The position numbers were made by a program, and so were the translations under genes. The notes below the pieces were generated by a model that saw only the letters and a program-made list of their open reading frames with translations, was not told the origin of the DNA and made no database searches. A stretch of DNA of 64,000 bases from Aselliscus stoliczkanus (Eukaryota; Chordata; Mammalia; Chiroptera; Hipposideridae): contig CM066733.1 of assembly GCA_033961575.1 (NCBI GenBank), positions 138,682,421-138,746,420 of the forward strand, read 5' to 3'. Of this stretch, positions 37,000 through 47,815 are shown in pieces. The stretch's first letter is position 1; every line of letters begins with the position of its first letter.

Positions 37000-37450
37000 T
37001 ATCCCATATATGCTTATACTCTCTAAACACACAATCTATCATCACTCCTCTTCTCAGAAACCTTCAGTGAAGTTCGGCTTTCTCAGGTGGGCTATAGCCC
37101 CACATGATCTGGAACCAATGTCCCTTTCCAGGTTCATGGTACTCCTCTCCCCTGGTACTGTAAGTATGCCTCACCCCTCTAGATCAAATTATGCTGTGCC
37201 CTGCCTTTCCCTCCCAGTAGAAGCTACTGAATGAAATTCTACTCAGCCTTATGGGACCCCAATCAAAAATCACTTCATCCCACAAATACCCTCTAATCAT
37301 CATGGTTGGAAGACAACACGCCTTCATTAATACTCTACCTTCACTTGTAAATTTTAATGAAATCTAATTTATAAGCCACATGTCTTCTCTAGACTGTAAA
37401 ATTCTTGATGTCAGAGATCATCATCTTTTTCTCTCTGTTACTCATTCTGA
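37000..37450 (+). mobile_element. L2 LINE 3' region, sense
   Basis: CCCCACATGATCTGGAACCA, ATCAAATTATGCTGTGCCCT, CCCACAAATACCCTCTAATC and TAGACTGTAAAATTCTTGAT are ordered L2 landmarks (CATGATCTGGCCC, GACTGTAAGCTCCTTGA). Confidence 0.6.
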
Positions 37451-37849
37451 CTCCCCAGTCTGACTCCAGAGTCCAAGCTTGGAACCCCTATTAAGCTGAC
37501 TCTTGGCCACCTAAAGGGAATTTTCTACATTACATAAATTTTAAGTCAGGAGCAAATTAATCAAATGATATAGAAATACAAAATAGAATATGAGTCCAAG
37601 ATTACATAAAGGAATGTTGTCACTCACTTTTTTTCCATTATTTTCCTTCAGAGTCTTTTGTTACATTGACCCCTATGGAAAGTTAAAAAGCAGATCTAAA
37701 CTGCTCCAAAGGTCCTGATGTTTGCAATCATGTAGAGAAATTATTTGAGAATTGGATGTTTCACTAGCTGTTTAGAAACATATAGATCCAGCTCATTCAG
37801 GGCTCCAAAGATTAATCAGTTACTTCACACAGTGAGCTTGTAAAGACTT

Positions 37850-37990
37850 CTCGATTGGTAATTATTCATTAATTGAATCAATGATGCTGACCAATTTAGT
37901 TAACTGGAGCTCCAAATAAGTATTTTTTTTAATTAAATTATTCTCAAAAAAAATTACCTGCAAATATTAATAGATAACTTACAACGAATT
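37850..37990. promoter_or_regulatory. Candidate AT-rich regulatory stretch
   Basis: TCGATTGGTAATTATTCATT, GAATCAATGATGCTGACCAA and AATTAAATTATTCTC cluster homeodomain/PBX-type words (TAATTATT, ATTAATTGA, TGAT) in a repeat-free interval. Suggestive only. Confidence 0.22.
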
Positions 37991-38224
37991 CCTTCCAACT
38001 GAAGTCAGCACATAGAATCATAACAAATGTCTAGCGGGGCCAGGACCACTGATGTGGAAGCACTGTGAAGAGACACATGTTATATACATCAGCCGCCTCA
38101 CACTTCTATGCCCTACACTCAAAATTGCCTCTCTTCAATGATCAGTCTCTAACATGGTCAACGGCAGGGTCATCATACATCCCAATTTGCCAAAGACAAT
38201 CCCCATTTATGCCAAGCTAGCTAA

Positions 38225-38695
38225 TCATTCAGGTGGTCAACCTGCCCACATGGCCTGGCCTCACCTCATGTCACTACCCTTGTTATCTGCCCTCTAGCCA
38301 CACTAGCTTGCTTATCAACTCCTCAAAACACTGTACAGGCCCCAATCTTAGGGCATTTGCATTGTTCCTCTTTGTACAATACTTTCCCCCTCTTCTCTTG
38401 ACTTATTTATCCTTCAGTTTTATCTCAAATATCACCTCCTCGGAAGCCTCAGTTCACCCCCAAGACAAGAGTGATCTACCCCTTGTTATACACTCCTTTA
38501 TATTTCTTCCATAACTCTATAACAAATGAGGCATTACATATTTGGTTCACTTTATGATAAATATGTGTCAGCCCCACTAAATTAGAAGCTCCTTTTCTGG
38601 TCTGGATTGTCATTATGCCCTTGGTGTTTAGCACACAGCCTGACCTGGAGTAAATAGTTGTTCAATGAATGGATAAATAAATTGTATTGATCAAT
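38225..38695 (+). mobile_element. L2 LINE 3' end, sense
   Basis: One of the better-preserved L2 tails: CCCTCTAGCCACACTAGCTT, TTAGGGCATTTGCATTGTTC, CCTCGGAAGCCTCAGTTCAC, AGCACACAGCCTGACCTGGA, then TTGTTCAATGAATGGATAAA. The orientation of the tail fixes the strand. Confidence 0.75.
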
Positions 38696-41600
38696 AATGA
38701 CTGAGGCACCTGTCGTAGTACTCTCAAGAAAGGGCTAAGATTGTATGTGAGTTACAAGTCAAAAATGCTGGCTGGCCCTGAGCACTTCCTGAACTTCCAT
38801 CCAACCATCAGGTGATTCTGAAGTGGTAGGTCAAACCCCACCTGCTTTCTGCCCAGAGTCATCTTCAGGCACACCAACATCATTTTCACTCGCCTCTCCA
38901 AAGCACTTTCTGCAAATATGCCTAAATAGTTAGACTCCAAAATCTAGGAAATCTCATAGGATTTCTAAGCTGATAGGAAATCTAAAATTATGGACACTGA
39001 CAGAATAGATTATATGTCATAGTTAATATCTCATATGACGGGTAATGGGAGTATATTTAACATTAGCACATACATGGGCTGGTACAATGGTGATCCAAGT
39101 TATCAAGTAGTTCTGATTCTATTCCAAATGCAGTCTCAAAGACAGAATAGTCCCTATGTCTACCTTACTGCTAGTATCCATTGTCCACCTCAAAAAAGCC
39201 AAAGATTGCACAGACCAAGTAAACTATATTATCCTCTGGTAGGTGAAGATTTGGCAATTGTGTCACAATAATAGATACAGTGTTGAAATATTTTTCCAAA
39301 TTACTTAGAGCCACCCCATTACTACAAAAACTGATTTATAACCTCCTTTTTGTGAGTACTGCCATAAAGAGCACATAGAAAGCAATGCTTTTGATTGTGA
39401 TCAAGTATCAGGAACAAGCATAAAATTACATTATTTATACAATTTCCTTCTAATACTCACAAATTTTTTTTCATAAACTTTTCCCATTTTTCCTCAATCT
39501 TCTGTGTTCATCCACAGCTTCAAACATTGAGGGGCCTCACCGGAATATTCACTAAAGTCTTCCTCAAGGTGAATGAAGGCCCTGCCTATGTGGTTACAGC
39601 AAACCCAGACACACTGGATGGTTTGAAGCTCCTTGATACCTGAAGCCCACTGAGTTAACAGACTTCCTCTGCTTCTTTTTGTAATGTCACTTTAAAAAGT
39701 TGCAACACTTACATACCAACTTTTAGCCAAACTATGGATTCAAAATGAATTCATAGATAAATCCATTAACTAGAAGGACATCATTGGGATTTTCAGATGG
39801 GGATATAAATCGTGAACCGTTTCTCCACCTACAGCACTGCTGCGAAAACCAACAGAGTTCTGCTGATGTTGATTATCAAACAAAATGTGAAGACTGTTTA
39901 TTTTTAACAAACTTTGGTGATTAGCAGCCTGTTTGATCCACTACCATCCATCCAGTTGATCTTAGCCATTTTTCCCTTATCATAATAGTTACCACACCAG
40001 AAATTACATTATGCCACATCTTAATGGATTACACTTTTCACTCATGCCAAATAACAAATAGGTCTTTAAAATGACTTTTCCCACATTGAAGCTTTCCAGT
40101 TAACTTCATCAGCTAATAATTGATAACTCAAAAATCTAAAACCAACACAAATAGAATTCTTGTTACTTATTGGTGCTGCTATTGAAATAAACCCTGCTTT
40201 AAAAAAAAAAATAAAGTGGGCAAATTATTAAACAGAGGTTCTTATTTTCAATGCAATCAGCCTGAAAGATTCTACCTGGTTTCCTGAATTGTGAAAAAGT
40301 GCCAAGAGCTCAAGCAGACACATGTACCATTATTCCACAAGGAACACCTGCATACATGTTGTCCCTGTTTTGTTTTCATAGTAACAAGAACATCTGTAAA
40401 CACATCTCATAGGAAGGAGCCTGGTCAATCAAATTATTCTGCTGGCTAATCTTTCCATGTAGTCAAATAGCATGACTTCATTAAGTGATAATACACACAT
40501 AGTAAACCCATTTTCACATTCTATGTTTAATAGAAATATAGAAATGTTATATCTACTTCAATGGTATTTTCCCACAAAGTTATCCACAAGGATCTAGCAG
40601 TTAAAAATCAGTTAAATTTTAAATTTCTAATATCATTAACATACTACCATTCACAATATCATCCCTGAATCATTTTCACATCAGTTTGTAAATACTCCTA
40701 TATAGATACAGGCAGTCTCTAATAAAGTCTACCACCTCAAATACAATCACCATAACAGAAATACAGATGCCAAACAAAAAGTGAATTTGTTTTATGCCTG
40801 ACCTATGATCAAAGCAAGAAACTCAAGACAATTTTCGAAAGATTCACCATTGTAACATAACATTTTTCTGTACATAAGAAATACGCTGCATATGTCAAAC
40901 CTAGTGGTCAAAAGGCATAACGACACTTGAAGCACACTATCATTATTAAGTAGGTGTTGGTAAACCCCTTTCACCTCAAAATAAAACATGCACAGTTCCC
41001 ATCATGGCTTCTTAGAGTTCCACAGGGATTTTTGTCTTATTAATGAAAATGATATCTGTTTTACTCACATGGAAGGGATTTCTGCCCTGATAAACTATTT
41101 GGCCTCTATCCTAAAAATCAAACCCCATCTACTCATTACACAATCTACTTGGTTAAAATTTTGCTTTGGCACTCTTATAAAATTTACAAGGTGAAAAAGC
41201 ACAAGACATTTGTAAATTCCAGTATATATGTAATACATATACAATATATATGTAATATATATCTATGTACATATGATATATATGCAAATATTTTAAATAA
41301 CTTGCTTTGCTCAAGGACAAACATCACCAAATATTACCGTGTTGCTGGAGGAAACGCTTCTAATAAAGTTAAATGGCCTTTTTTTTTCTAGGAGGACAGA
41401 TCATTGCAAATTTAATTAAAATGGATCTTATTAATATTTCAAGTAATTTCTGGGCTTCATTATGCACTACCAAAGAAACAACTGTACTGAAGAGGACAAT
41501 CAATAGCCCTTGACTAGGGCTCTGAGATTGCTAGAAAAACATAGCTCTCATGTGAATTACGGAGGTCTAGCCTTTAGGGATAAGGGAAAGTACCAATATT

Positions 41601-42025
41601 TATTTGCAGGTATTAAATAGAGTTATTTTTAAAATGGCCAAAAAGGAAGAAGAAAAAAATCAGTTCAGATTTTCCATTATAATGAAAGTACCAGAAACGA
41701 GCCTTTTTATGTTCATTTGAGGCCTAAGTAACTGTACAGAGGATGAGGCTTTTGCAATGTCAGTTGTACGTACTGCTTCCTGTGAGAATTCTAAGCCATC
41801 ACAGGTGTCCTAAGGCCTCCGGTGAAACCTATTATCAGGGGATTCCTCCGGTCCCTACCGCCCCCTACCCGCATCTATGATTGCCCATCTCCTCCTCCAA
41901 GTGCCTTTCCTAAGGACCCTTTCTCCCTTCTCTGCACTCGTGACGATCCAGTACCCGCTTTCCTTCAGCATAGCATGTAAAAAACCTTTCCATTAGAGAA
42001 GACGAGTTCCTGCAGTCCTTTTTAG
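38696..42025. other. Non-coding DNA upstream of CpG island 2
   Basis: No exon or RNA gene recognised. An AT-rich tract with nested inverted repeats (ATATATGTAATACATATA type) lies at 41221-41286. GC content starts to rise from about 41.8 kb. Confidence 0.5.
41221..41286. repeat. AT-rich imperfect palindromic tract
   Basis: Repeated TATATGTAATA/CATATA words in both orientations; similar in character to 26.9 kb. Confidence 0.6.
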
Positions 42026-42869
42026 TGAGATGCTTTCAAATCAGAGAGGAGAGGAGCCACTTGAAGAAAACCCGCCTTCCCCTCCTGCTTTGACCCACTA
42101 GGAGCCAAGTCCGCGAAGGACACCACCGAGGGACACTTCCTGACCTTCTATCCCTCCTCCAGTGTGGGCTTGGAGGGTTGGGGTCGCATTTTCTCGTGTC
42201 CTCTGCTGCACTGCATGTGTTATGTAAGAGGGACCGAGCGCGGGAGGCACATGCGTATAAAGCGCACCGATCTGTGATAACAGCTGGGGTGGCAGAGCTG
42301 ATCTGGAGTCTCCCCCACCACATACGACAGACACCACACACACCCATCACCCCTCCCCACACGCCCACCCACCCCCACAGCAATGTTTTCCTGGCTCACC
42401 CCTGCCAGGACCAGACGCACAGAATGGAAAGGCGGGGGATGGGGGGAGGGGTGAAAGGAGGTGAGAGAGGAGGAGCAGCAGCAGCGGCAGCAGCACATCT
42501 GCTTTGATAGCAGCCGGCAGAGCCGCCGCGGCAGAGAGCCCCTCGTTAACCCCCTTCCTGTGGCGGCACCACGTCATGGAACATTCCCGGAACGGGCCAA
42601 CGGTCCACCCACTTCAGGGAACAGACATAAAGGCGCAGACCCAGCTCCCCACAGCGCACAGCCCCAACACACATGTCCCTTCCCGGTGCCCGGGCAGACG
42701 CACAGACGAACACGCATGCAAGCCGCCCCCACCCGTCTCCACGCGCCCCCGGCCAGCCCGCGCCCCCGGGAGCCGCTCTCCGGCTGGTGCACCCGCAGGG
42801 CGCGGGCGCCTCCGCCTGAACCTTCCATCGAGACAGTCGCCTCCTTCCTGGCTTCCTTCCTTCTCCCCT

Positions 42870-42892
42870 TCCTTCCTTCCTTCCTCCCTTGC
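42870..42892. repeat. (CTTC)n polypyrimidine tract
   Basis: CTTCCTTCCTTCCTTCCTCC inside the CpG cluster; polypyrimidine on plus. Confidence 0.85.
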
Positions 42893-43346
42893 TCGGCAGG
42901 AGAAAGGAGTCACCGAAATGCCAACCACCAGCGCCTTCGCTGCGCTCGCTCGGCCGCAGGCCGGCGGCCCGGCCCTCCGCCGCCCGCCCTGCTGCCCCCG
43001 GCCCCCTCCCCCGCTACCTGACCACGGGCGGCGGGCGGCCGCGGCAGCCGCAGCGGTGGCCCGGCGGTGCGCGCCGGTGCACGTCCCTCATTAGTAACCA
43101 GGCACATTCCAGCCTCCGGCGCTCGCGCGGGGCCCCCTCCCCCCAGGACATTACGCAAAGCAGCCTCCCCTCATCTGCATAGATCCGCGGCCAGGGTATT
43201 CCCCGCATTTCCCAACGCGCCGCCGGACCCCCCCTCCCGAGGTCTCCCTCATCCCCGCCCCCTCCGACCCTCACCCTCGGGAAACCGGGAAGCGGCCAGG
43301 GGCGCGCGCGGGGAGGGGCGGCGGCGTCCCGCGGAGGCGATGTCGC

Positions 43347-43353
43347 TATAAAG
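43347..43353 (+). promoter_or_regulatory. TATA-like box
   Basis: TATAAAG in GTCGCTATAAAGTG, within GC-rich DNA where such a word is unexpected by chance. If used, a plus-strand start would fall near 43375-43385. A second TATAAAG is at 42256-42262. Confidence 0.35.
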
Positions 43354-43857
43354 TGAAACAACCTCCTTCACGCTACAGGAGGGCAGGAAAAACGCAGCGC
43401 CGAGGCCACTTACCGCGCCGAGGCACCTACTTTCCCGCCGCTCTGCTTTGCCCAAAGGCTCGGTCCGCCCTCCACGCACCCCGAGGCTGCACCCAGCACC
43501 CCAAAGTCGAGAGGGGTAGCACTATGGTCCACGAGCTATAGGAGCCCCTCCAAAGTTGTCCGGGCTCCTGGGAGCTTCACTTGTCCAAGACACAACTTGG
43601 CCAAGACGTGTGCCACAGTCCCCGACGAGGTTTCGGCGGAGACCCCCCCCCCTCCGGCGGGGAGCGACAGCGCTCCGCGGCGCCCGCTCGCCTCCAGCCC
43701 GCCGCCCGCTGGCCGCCCGCCTCCGGGCCGCGAGCCCCTCGGGCGGCTGTCAGCGCCCGGCCACCGCTGGGTGACAGGGGCGGGAGAAGGGCGCGAGGCG
43801 ACGGCCCGAGCCCCAGCGGGCGAGAGGGGGATCCTCGCAGCAGCGGCAGCCGCTCAC

Positions 43858-44080
43858 CTGGAAAGTCACCGCTGAGAAGCAAGAGGAGGAGGAGGAGCAG
43901 GAGGACGGAGAGCAGGAGGAAGAGGAGGAAGAGCAGGGGGCGGGGACCCCCCCGGTGCCCTGGTTCTCGCTGCCGCGGCGGCCGCTCCTCGCCGAGGCTG
44001 AGCGTGTCTGGTGGGGGGTGTCTGGTAGCATTTCCTTAAGGACAGAGGGAGGGCGGGCGCGGAGGGAGGGAAGAGGTTCC
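43858..44080 (-). CDS. Candidate minus-strand first coding exon, gene unidentified
   Basis: On the minus strand an ATG at 44031 (context AAGGAAATGC, purine at -3) opens a frame of exactly 58 codons that ends with CAG at 43860-43858, directly followed by the near-consensus splice donor GTGAGC, so the exon would end in phase 0. The 58 residues start MLPDTPHQTRSASARSGRRG, then a Gly/Pro stretch and a Ser/Cys-rich run (encoded by a CTC/TCC polypyrimidine tract), ending SAVTFQ. I see no signal peptide, membrane segment or known domain; such low-complexity N termini are common in regulatory proteins. An A/T-rich AAATAAATAAAGG word about 35 bp upstream of 44080 could act as a TATA-like element. I do not recognise the gene. 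Alternatives: the exon is 5'UTR with a fortuitous frame, or the donor is not used. The first base is a guess. Confidence 0.3.
43876..43944. repeat. Polypurine GA/GAGGAG tract
   Basis: An almost uninterrupted 69-bp purine run on plus (AGGAGGAGGAGGAGCAGGAG and so on), with partial mirror symmetry. Triplex (H-DNA) formation is possible. It encodes the Ser-rich run of the candidate minus-strand exon. Confidence 0.8.
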
Positions 44081-44366
44081 CGACCGCCTGCCCAGGCTCC
44101 TCTTTCCTTTATTTATTTTCTGACACTGTATGGAAAGGGGCCCGGGGCCGGGCTCCGGGCTCCGGAGGGCGCCGCGAGGCCCAGGCCGCAGCAGTCTGCG
44201 TGCGGGAGCCGCAGCGGCCGCCTCCCCTCCCGGTCTGTGGACGCACCGGGTTATTCCTGGCAGCGCCTCCCAGAACAGAAGTTACTAGGAGGAGAGCGCG
44301 GCGAGGGCGGGCGGCGGGGAGCGGCGCAGGGAGGGAGGCGGGAGGAAGAGGGAGAGACTCAGCCAG

Positions 44367-44374
44367 CGACGTCA
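44367..44374 (-). promoter_or_regulatory. CRE-like site
   Basis: Minus strand TGACGTCG (plus CGACGTCA), a 7-of-8 match to the CREB/ATF palindrome, about 340 bp upstream of the candidate minus-strand ATG. A related ACGTCA half site is at 42571-42576. Confidence 0.4.
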
Positions 44375-44460
44375 TCGGATCCCCCAGCGCGTCCCAGGGA
44401 GGGAGGCTGAACCAGAAAAACCAGTCTGGAGCCGGCGAGCGAGAGAGGGATGTGCGGCGA

Positions 44461-44500
44461 GAGGGGCGACGGGGGCGGGAGGGGGCGGGGAGGACAGGGC
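44461..44500 (+). promoter_or_regulatory. G-quadruplex-type G-run cluster
   Basis: At least five G-runs of three or more within 40 bp (GAGGGGCGACGGGGGCGGGA then GGGGGCGGGGAGG), fulfilling the G3+N1-7 quadruplex pattern and also containing GC boxes (GGGGCGGGG). Confidence 0.6.
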
Positions 44501-45700
44501 CGGGCCCCGCCGGGGCCGCTCCGGGCAGGCAGATCAGGGCCGCGCTCCCGCTCGCTGGGATCGGGGAACTCCCCGGAGAACCGGTCTCTGCTTGTCATGC
44601 AAAAAAAAACCAAAAAAAAAAAAAAAACCTTGGGCGTCTCTAGGAGCCTGAGAATTTCCTTTAGGGATGTGGAAACCTCCTCTCCCCATCCCCCCCCCCC
44701 ATCTTCCCCATTTCCCCTATCATCCTTCCCTGCCTCGATGACAAACGGAATTATATACTAATTCGTATTGTCACTCTGATTTTTTTCTTTTTTTTTTGTC
44801 CATGGATCTCGGATCCCTTTCCTCTCCCTCGCCCCCGCCTCTACTCACGGTTATGTTATCGGTCAAGATAAACAAAATCAGACTGTAGCTCCTGGCTGCG
44901 TGTCTGGAGCTTTGCAAAATGTTGGACTAGCACTTTCCGTGCCCCTGCAGAAGCATGAACTTTTCACGCCCTCGAAATGCCCCGAATTGCCTTCCCTGGG
45001 GTCACACTCACCAGGGCGCCCAGGGCGCCCCCCGCTAAAGGACTGCGGCTCGCCCTCGCCGGGGTATTCAAATCGGTTTGGGCAGCAGCGCGAGAAGCGG
45101 CTGCCGGTCTCCTGGTGGGCCGTGCTGGGGACCCGGGGCGAGCCGCAGCCTCCAGCCTGCTCGCTCCTCTCTCCTCGGAAGGGACGGGAATGAAATCACA
45201 CCCAGCGCGGGGAGAACCGGGCCAAGGGGCGGGGGAATCCCAGGTGAGTGGGGGCCGGAGCTCTGGGCTTCCTCCCCGGCCTGGCGACACCCGGGGGACA
45301 CCGGGGCTCCCTCGAGCCGTTACCCTGCTTGTGTGGACTCGTGTGAACCCGCGGGGTAGGTTCCCAGGAGGCCCCGGCGGCCGGAGCGCGGCGAGGGGCA
45401 GCCAGGCAGGGCCGGCGCCCGGAGCGCGTCCTCCGGGGGGGTCTTCCTGCCAGGCGGGACCGCGCACCACCCCTCCGGGGCGCCGGAGCAGCCTCTCGGA
45501 GGCGAGCGGAACCGAACGCCCCAGGCGCCCGGGACCCAAACGGCCCTCCCCACCCCTGGCCGCGTCGCCGCCCTGCCCGGGGCGGAGTAAACAAGAGACG
45601 CAAGATTTGACCTGGCGCGACCCGGATTTCTGGCCGGGGTTCCCCCTGAGCAGGTGACTCCGTGGGAGGGGTGGAAATTAGTCCCTGGAATTCCGGGCCA

Positions 45701-47155
45701 AAGACATTAACTGTGGTTCTGTTTTGAAGGCAGGTATTTCACCAACTGCGGAATGTTTCGCGTCTCAGGTTTCAGATTTCGCGGAAAGGGACCAAATGTC
45801 AAGATATATCAAATATTTCCTTCCGTTTTCATTAAAAACGAATACCTTAAGAGGGAGGGTAGCCCCTTTCACGACTGCGAGGAGAGCGCTGCCTCTTTCG
45901 TTTTTGTTTTGGTTTGTTTTTCATTTCGACCTCTAATCAGTGTATTTCTGAAGTCCCCCCCCCCATCCAAAAGCGACATGGCTGCTAAGCAGGACTTTGC
46001 AGAATAAAGCGGCGATTCATTTTTACATGGATGTTTTCGTCAAAGGAGAAAGATCCGAATGATTTGGAGTAAGTTTCACAATGTCCTGTTAGGTTGATCT
46101 CATAAATTCAGGGCCTACTTCCACTTACGCAGCTTCTCCTTTCATTGTATAAATTCTTTGATATTCGACTTCTTGACTGAACTTGAAGCACTTAATAAAA
46201 ACTCCCCCAATCATCATCTTCTCTTAAATGTATGCCTTTGCGTTTTTTAAACATCCATTTAAAACGCAAAACGTGATTTTCAAAGTTTTTTTTTCACTTC
46301 CAGACCCACCTGCTACCTACTCCCAGAGTCCATTTTATTTAATTGCTTAATAGAGAAGATTAAGCAATTTCTTTAAGAATCTAATTTCCCTTCAACACAC
46401 ACAACAGCAGCTGCCCAAGCTCCCAGAAACTGAGCAGAGAAAGTAGCTGGAAGCGTTTTGCTTCACTAGAATGAATGTTAGTTGAAATCTTAAATGCCTC
46501 TTTAAAAGACTAGATTAAATGCTGTGGTGTGAATATTAAGATAACTCAGGTAATTGGAGAGTTAAATCAAAAAAAATTTTTTCAAATGCAAATATACATC
46601 AATTTTGATGACCTGATTTCTCCAACAAACATGACCCCTATATACAATCTTTAATCAAACTTGGTTCTTGTTACCTTAATTCCAAAATCCAAAAGTTCTA
46701 AAGATAGACTTCAGTGAGTTGAAGCAGAAGTGAAAATGTTTGTATGTGTAAACTAGATGACATTCCCTCTGCAGGGAAGACTTTACCGTCTTTAAGTAAA
46801 TGCATCCCTATTGCCAGCCCCTAATGCTGCAGTGTGTCTGTCCAGTTGCTTACTTGTAGGTGTAATGTAGTAACTGGGAAACAACTCTCTCCACAAATCC
46901 TCAAAAGATAACATCAGCATTGGTAAACTCTGCATGCAGCCCTACAAAGCTGTAAGAAGAGCAAAGCTGAGTGGGCGTAGTTGACCCCATGTGGGCACCC
47001 ATAGGGGACATCAGCAAAGAGGTTAGAATTTACTTTCTTATCAGTTATCATTTCAAAGGAAAGGAAAATCTGGTAATCTGGACTACAAAGTATTAAGAAA
47101 ATAAGATAATAAATGTCCACATGGAAGCATAGTATTTTTTCAGAGTCGTAAATCA
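45701..47155. other. Non-coding flank of CpG island 2
   Basis: CpG density falls off from about 45.7 kb. No exon, RNA gene or clear repeat recognised. 46.0-46.9 kb is repeat-free by eye. Confidence 0.5.
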
Positions 47156-47159
47156 CTTC

Positions 47160-47665
47160 AAGCTAAAATCACTTTTATTCAAAAATATTTACTGAGTGCC
47201 TGCTATGTGCTAAAGATACTTAGGATACATCAGGAAACAAATCAAATATCCCTGATTTTCTGGAGCTTGCAGCGTAGTGGAGGGAAGGGAGGTGGAAGAG
47301 GAACAGGATAAAAAATAAACATAAGAAATAAACAGTATTAAGAACTTTGGAAAGTAAAATGAGAGTTTTAGGGGTGGACATAAAGTAGGGTAAGGAATAT
47401 GGGGTGGCGGGGTGGGGGTGTTGTGTTGCTGTATTAAATAGAGAGGTCAGAATAGGATTTGTTGAGAAGTGACATTCCTCCCAAGGCTTGATGGAAATGA
47501 TTTAGCAGTGGAGATATCTGGAGTGAAGAGCTTTGCAAGTGGAAGGAGCAGCTCAGACAAAGCCCTCAGACCAGAAGCAGGCCTGGCATGTTTGTAGACT
47601 TCAAGGAGAGCAGTTTGGCTGAAACAGAATGTGAGAACCATGAACAGAACAGTCTCCCAGGCCAT
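47160..47665 (-). mobile_element. L2 LINE 3' end, antisense
   Basis: TACTGAGTGCCTGCTATGTG, CATCAGGAAACAAATCAAAT, CTGATTTTCTGGAGCTTGCA, CTTTGCAAGTGGAAGGAGCA, AAAGCCCTCAGACCAGAAGC and AGCAGTTTGGCTGAAACAGA follow the reverse complement of L2 over about 500 bp. A frame that continues from it (47588-47974) has no domain. Confidence 0.7.
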
Positions 47666-47734
47666 TATAAGGACTTTTCTTACTCAGGAAAAAAAAATCT
47701 TGATAAAGGGCAGGTTTATTGCCTTTGCCACCCA

Positions 47735-47815
47735 GTTCCTCTGAATCTGAATCTTTGTGGAACCCGGAATCTGCCTTTGGGGATAAGGCAGTTGATTCTT
47801 AAGCATTCTAAAGCT
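47735..47815. repeat. MER5-like hAT fragment (weak)
   Basis: CTGAATCTGAATCTTTGTGG, AACCCGGAATCTGCCTTTGG and GTTGATTCTTAAGCATTC resemble the MER5 core. Short and diverged. Confidence 0.4.

Larger units (their letters stand above)
44100..45243 (+). other. Possible plus-strand 5' exon region ending at a strong donor
   Basis: AATCCCAG|GTGAGTG at 45243/45244 is an excellent plus-strand 5' splice site inside the CpG cluster, opposite in direction to the candidate minus-strand exon at 43.9-44.0 kb. This would fit a divergent transcript (for example an antisense lncRNA). A frame from 44977 is open through the donor but codes for low-complexity Ala/Arg/Gly/Pro sequence. The start is unknown and the whole entry is inference. 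Confidence 0.2.
42030..45700. promoter_or_regulatory. CpG island cluster 2, probable promoter of a regulatory gene
   Basis: About 3.6 kb of GC-rich, CpG-dense DNA in several peaks (around 42.7-43.3, 43.6-44.0, 44.1-44.6 and 45.0-45.6 kb), sharply bounded by AT-rich flanks. It holds TATA-like words (TATAAAG at 42256 and 43347, plus strand; AAATAAATAAAGG on the minus strand near 44115), a CRE-like site at 44367, G-runs able to form quadruplexes, and splice-donor-like sites on both strands: minus CAG|GTGAGC at 43858, GCG|GTAAGT at 43414, CAG|GTAGCG near 43018 and CTG|GTGAGT at 45012; plus CAG|GTGAGT at 45243. Breadth and multiple donors fit a developmental gene with alternative first exons, possibly divergent transcription. 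Overlapping frames of up to 226 codons are low-stop GC artefacts as far as I can tell. Confidence 0.8.

Noticed and set aside
42504..43094. 196-codon plus-strand open frame (and the overlapping 186-codon one)
   Set aside because: Same GC-rich low-stop effect; no domain; several frames are open at once.
44977..45657. 226-codon plus-strand open frame
   Set aside because: Lies in CpG-rich DNA with few stops, reads as low-complexity Ala/Arg/Gly/Pro, is opposed by a 191-codon frame on the other strand, and contains a strong splice donor in its middle.
24965..45700. Naming the gene behind the two CpG islands
   Set aside because: I compared the candidate first-exon peptides with N termini of multi-promoter regulatory genes that I remember and found no convincing match, so no symbol is given.
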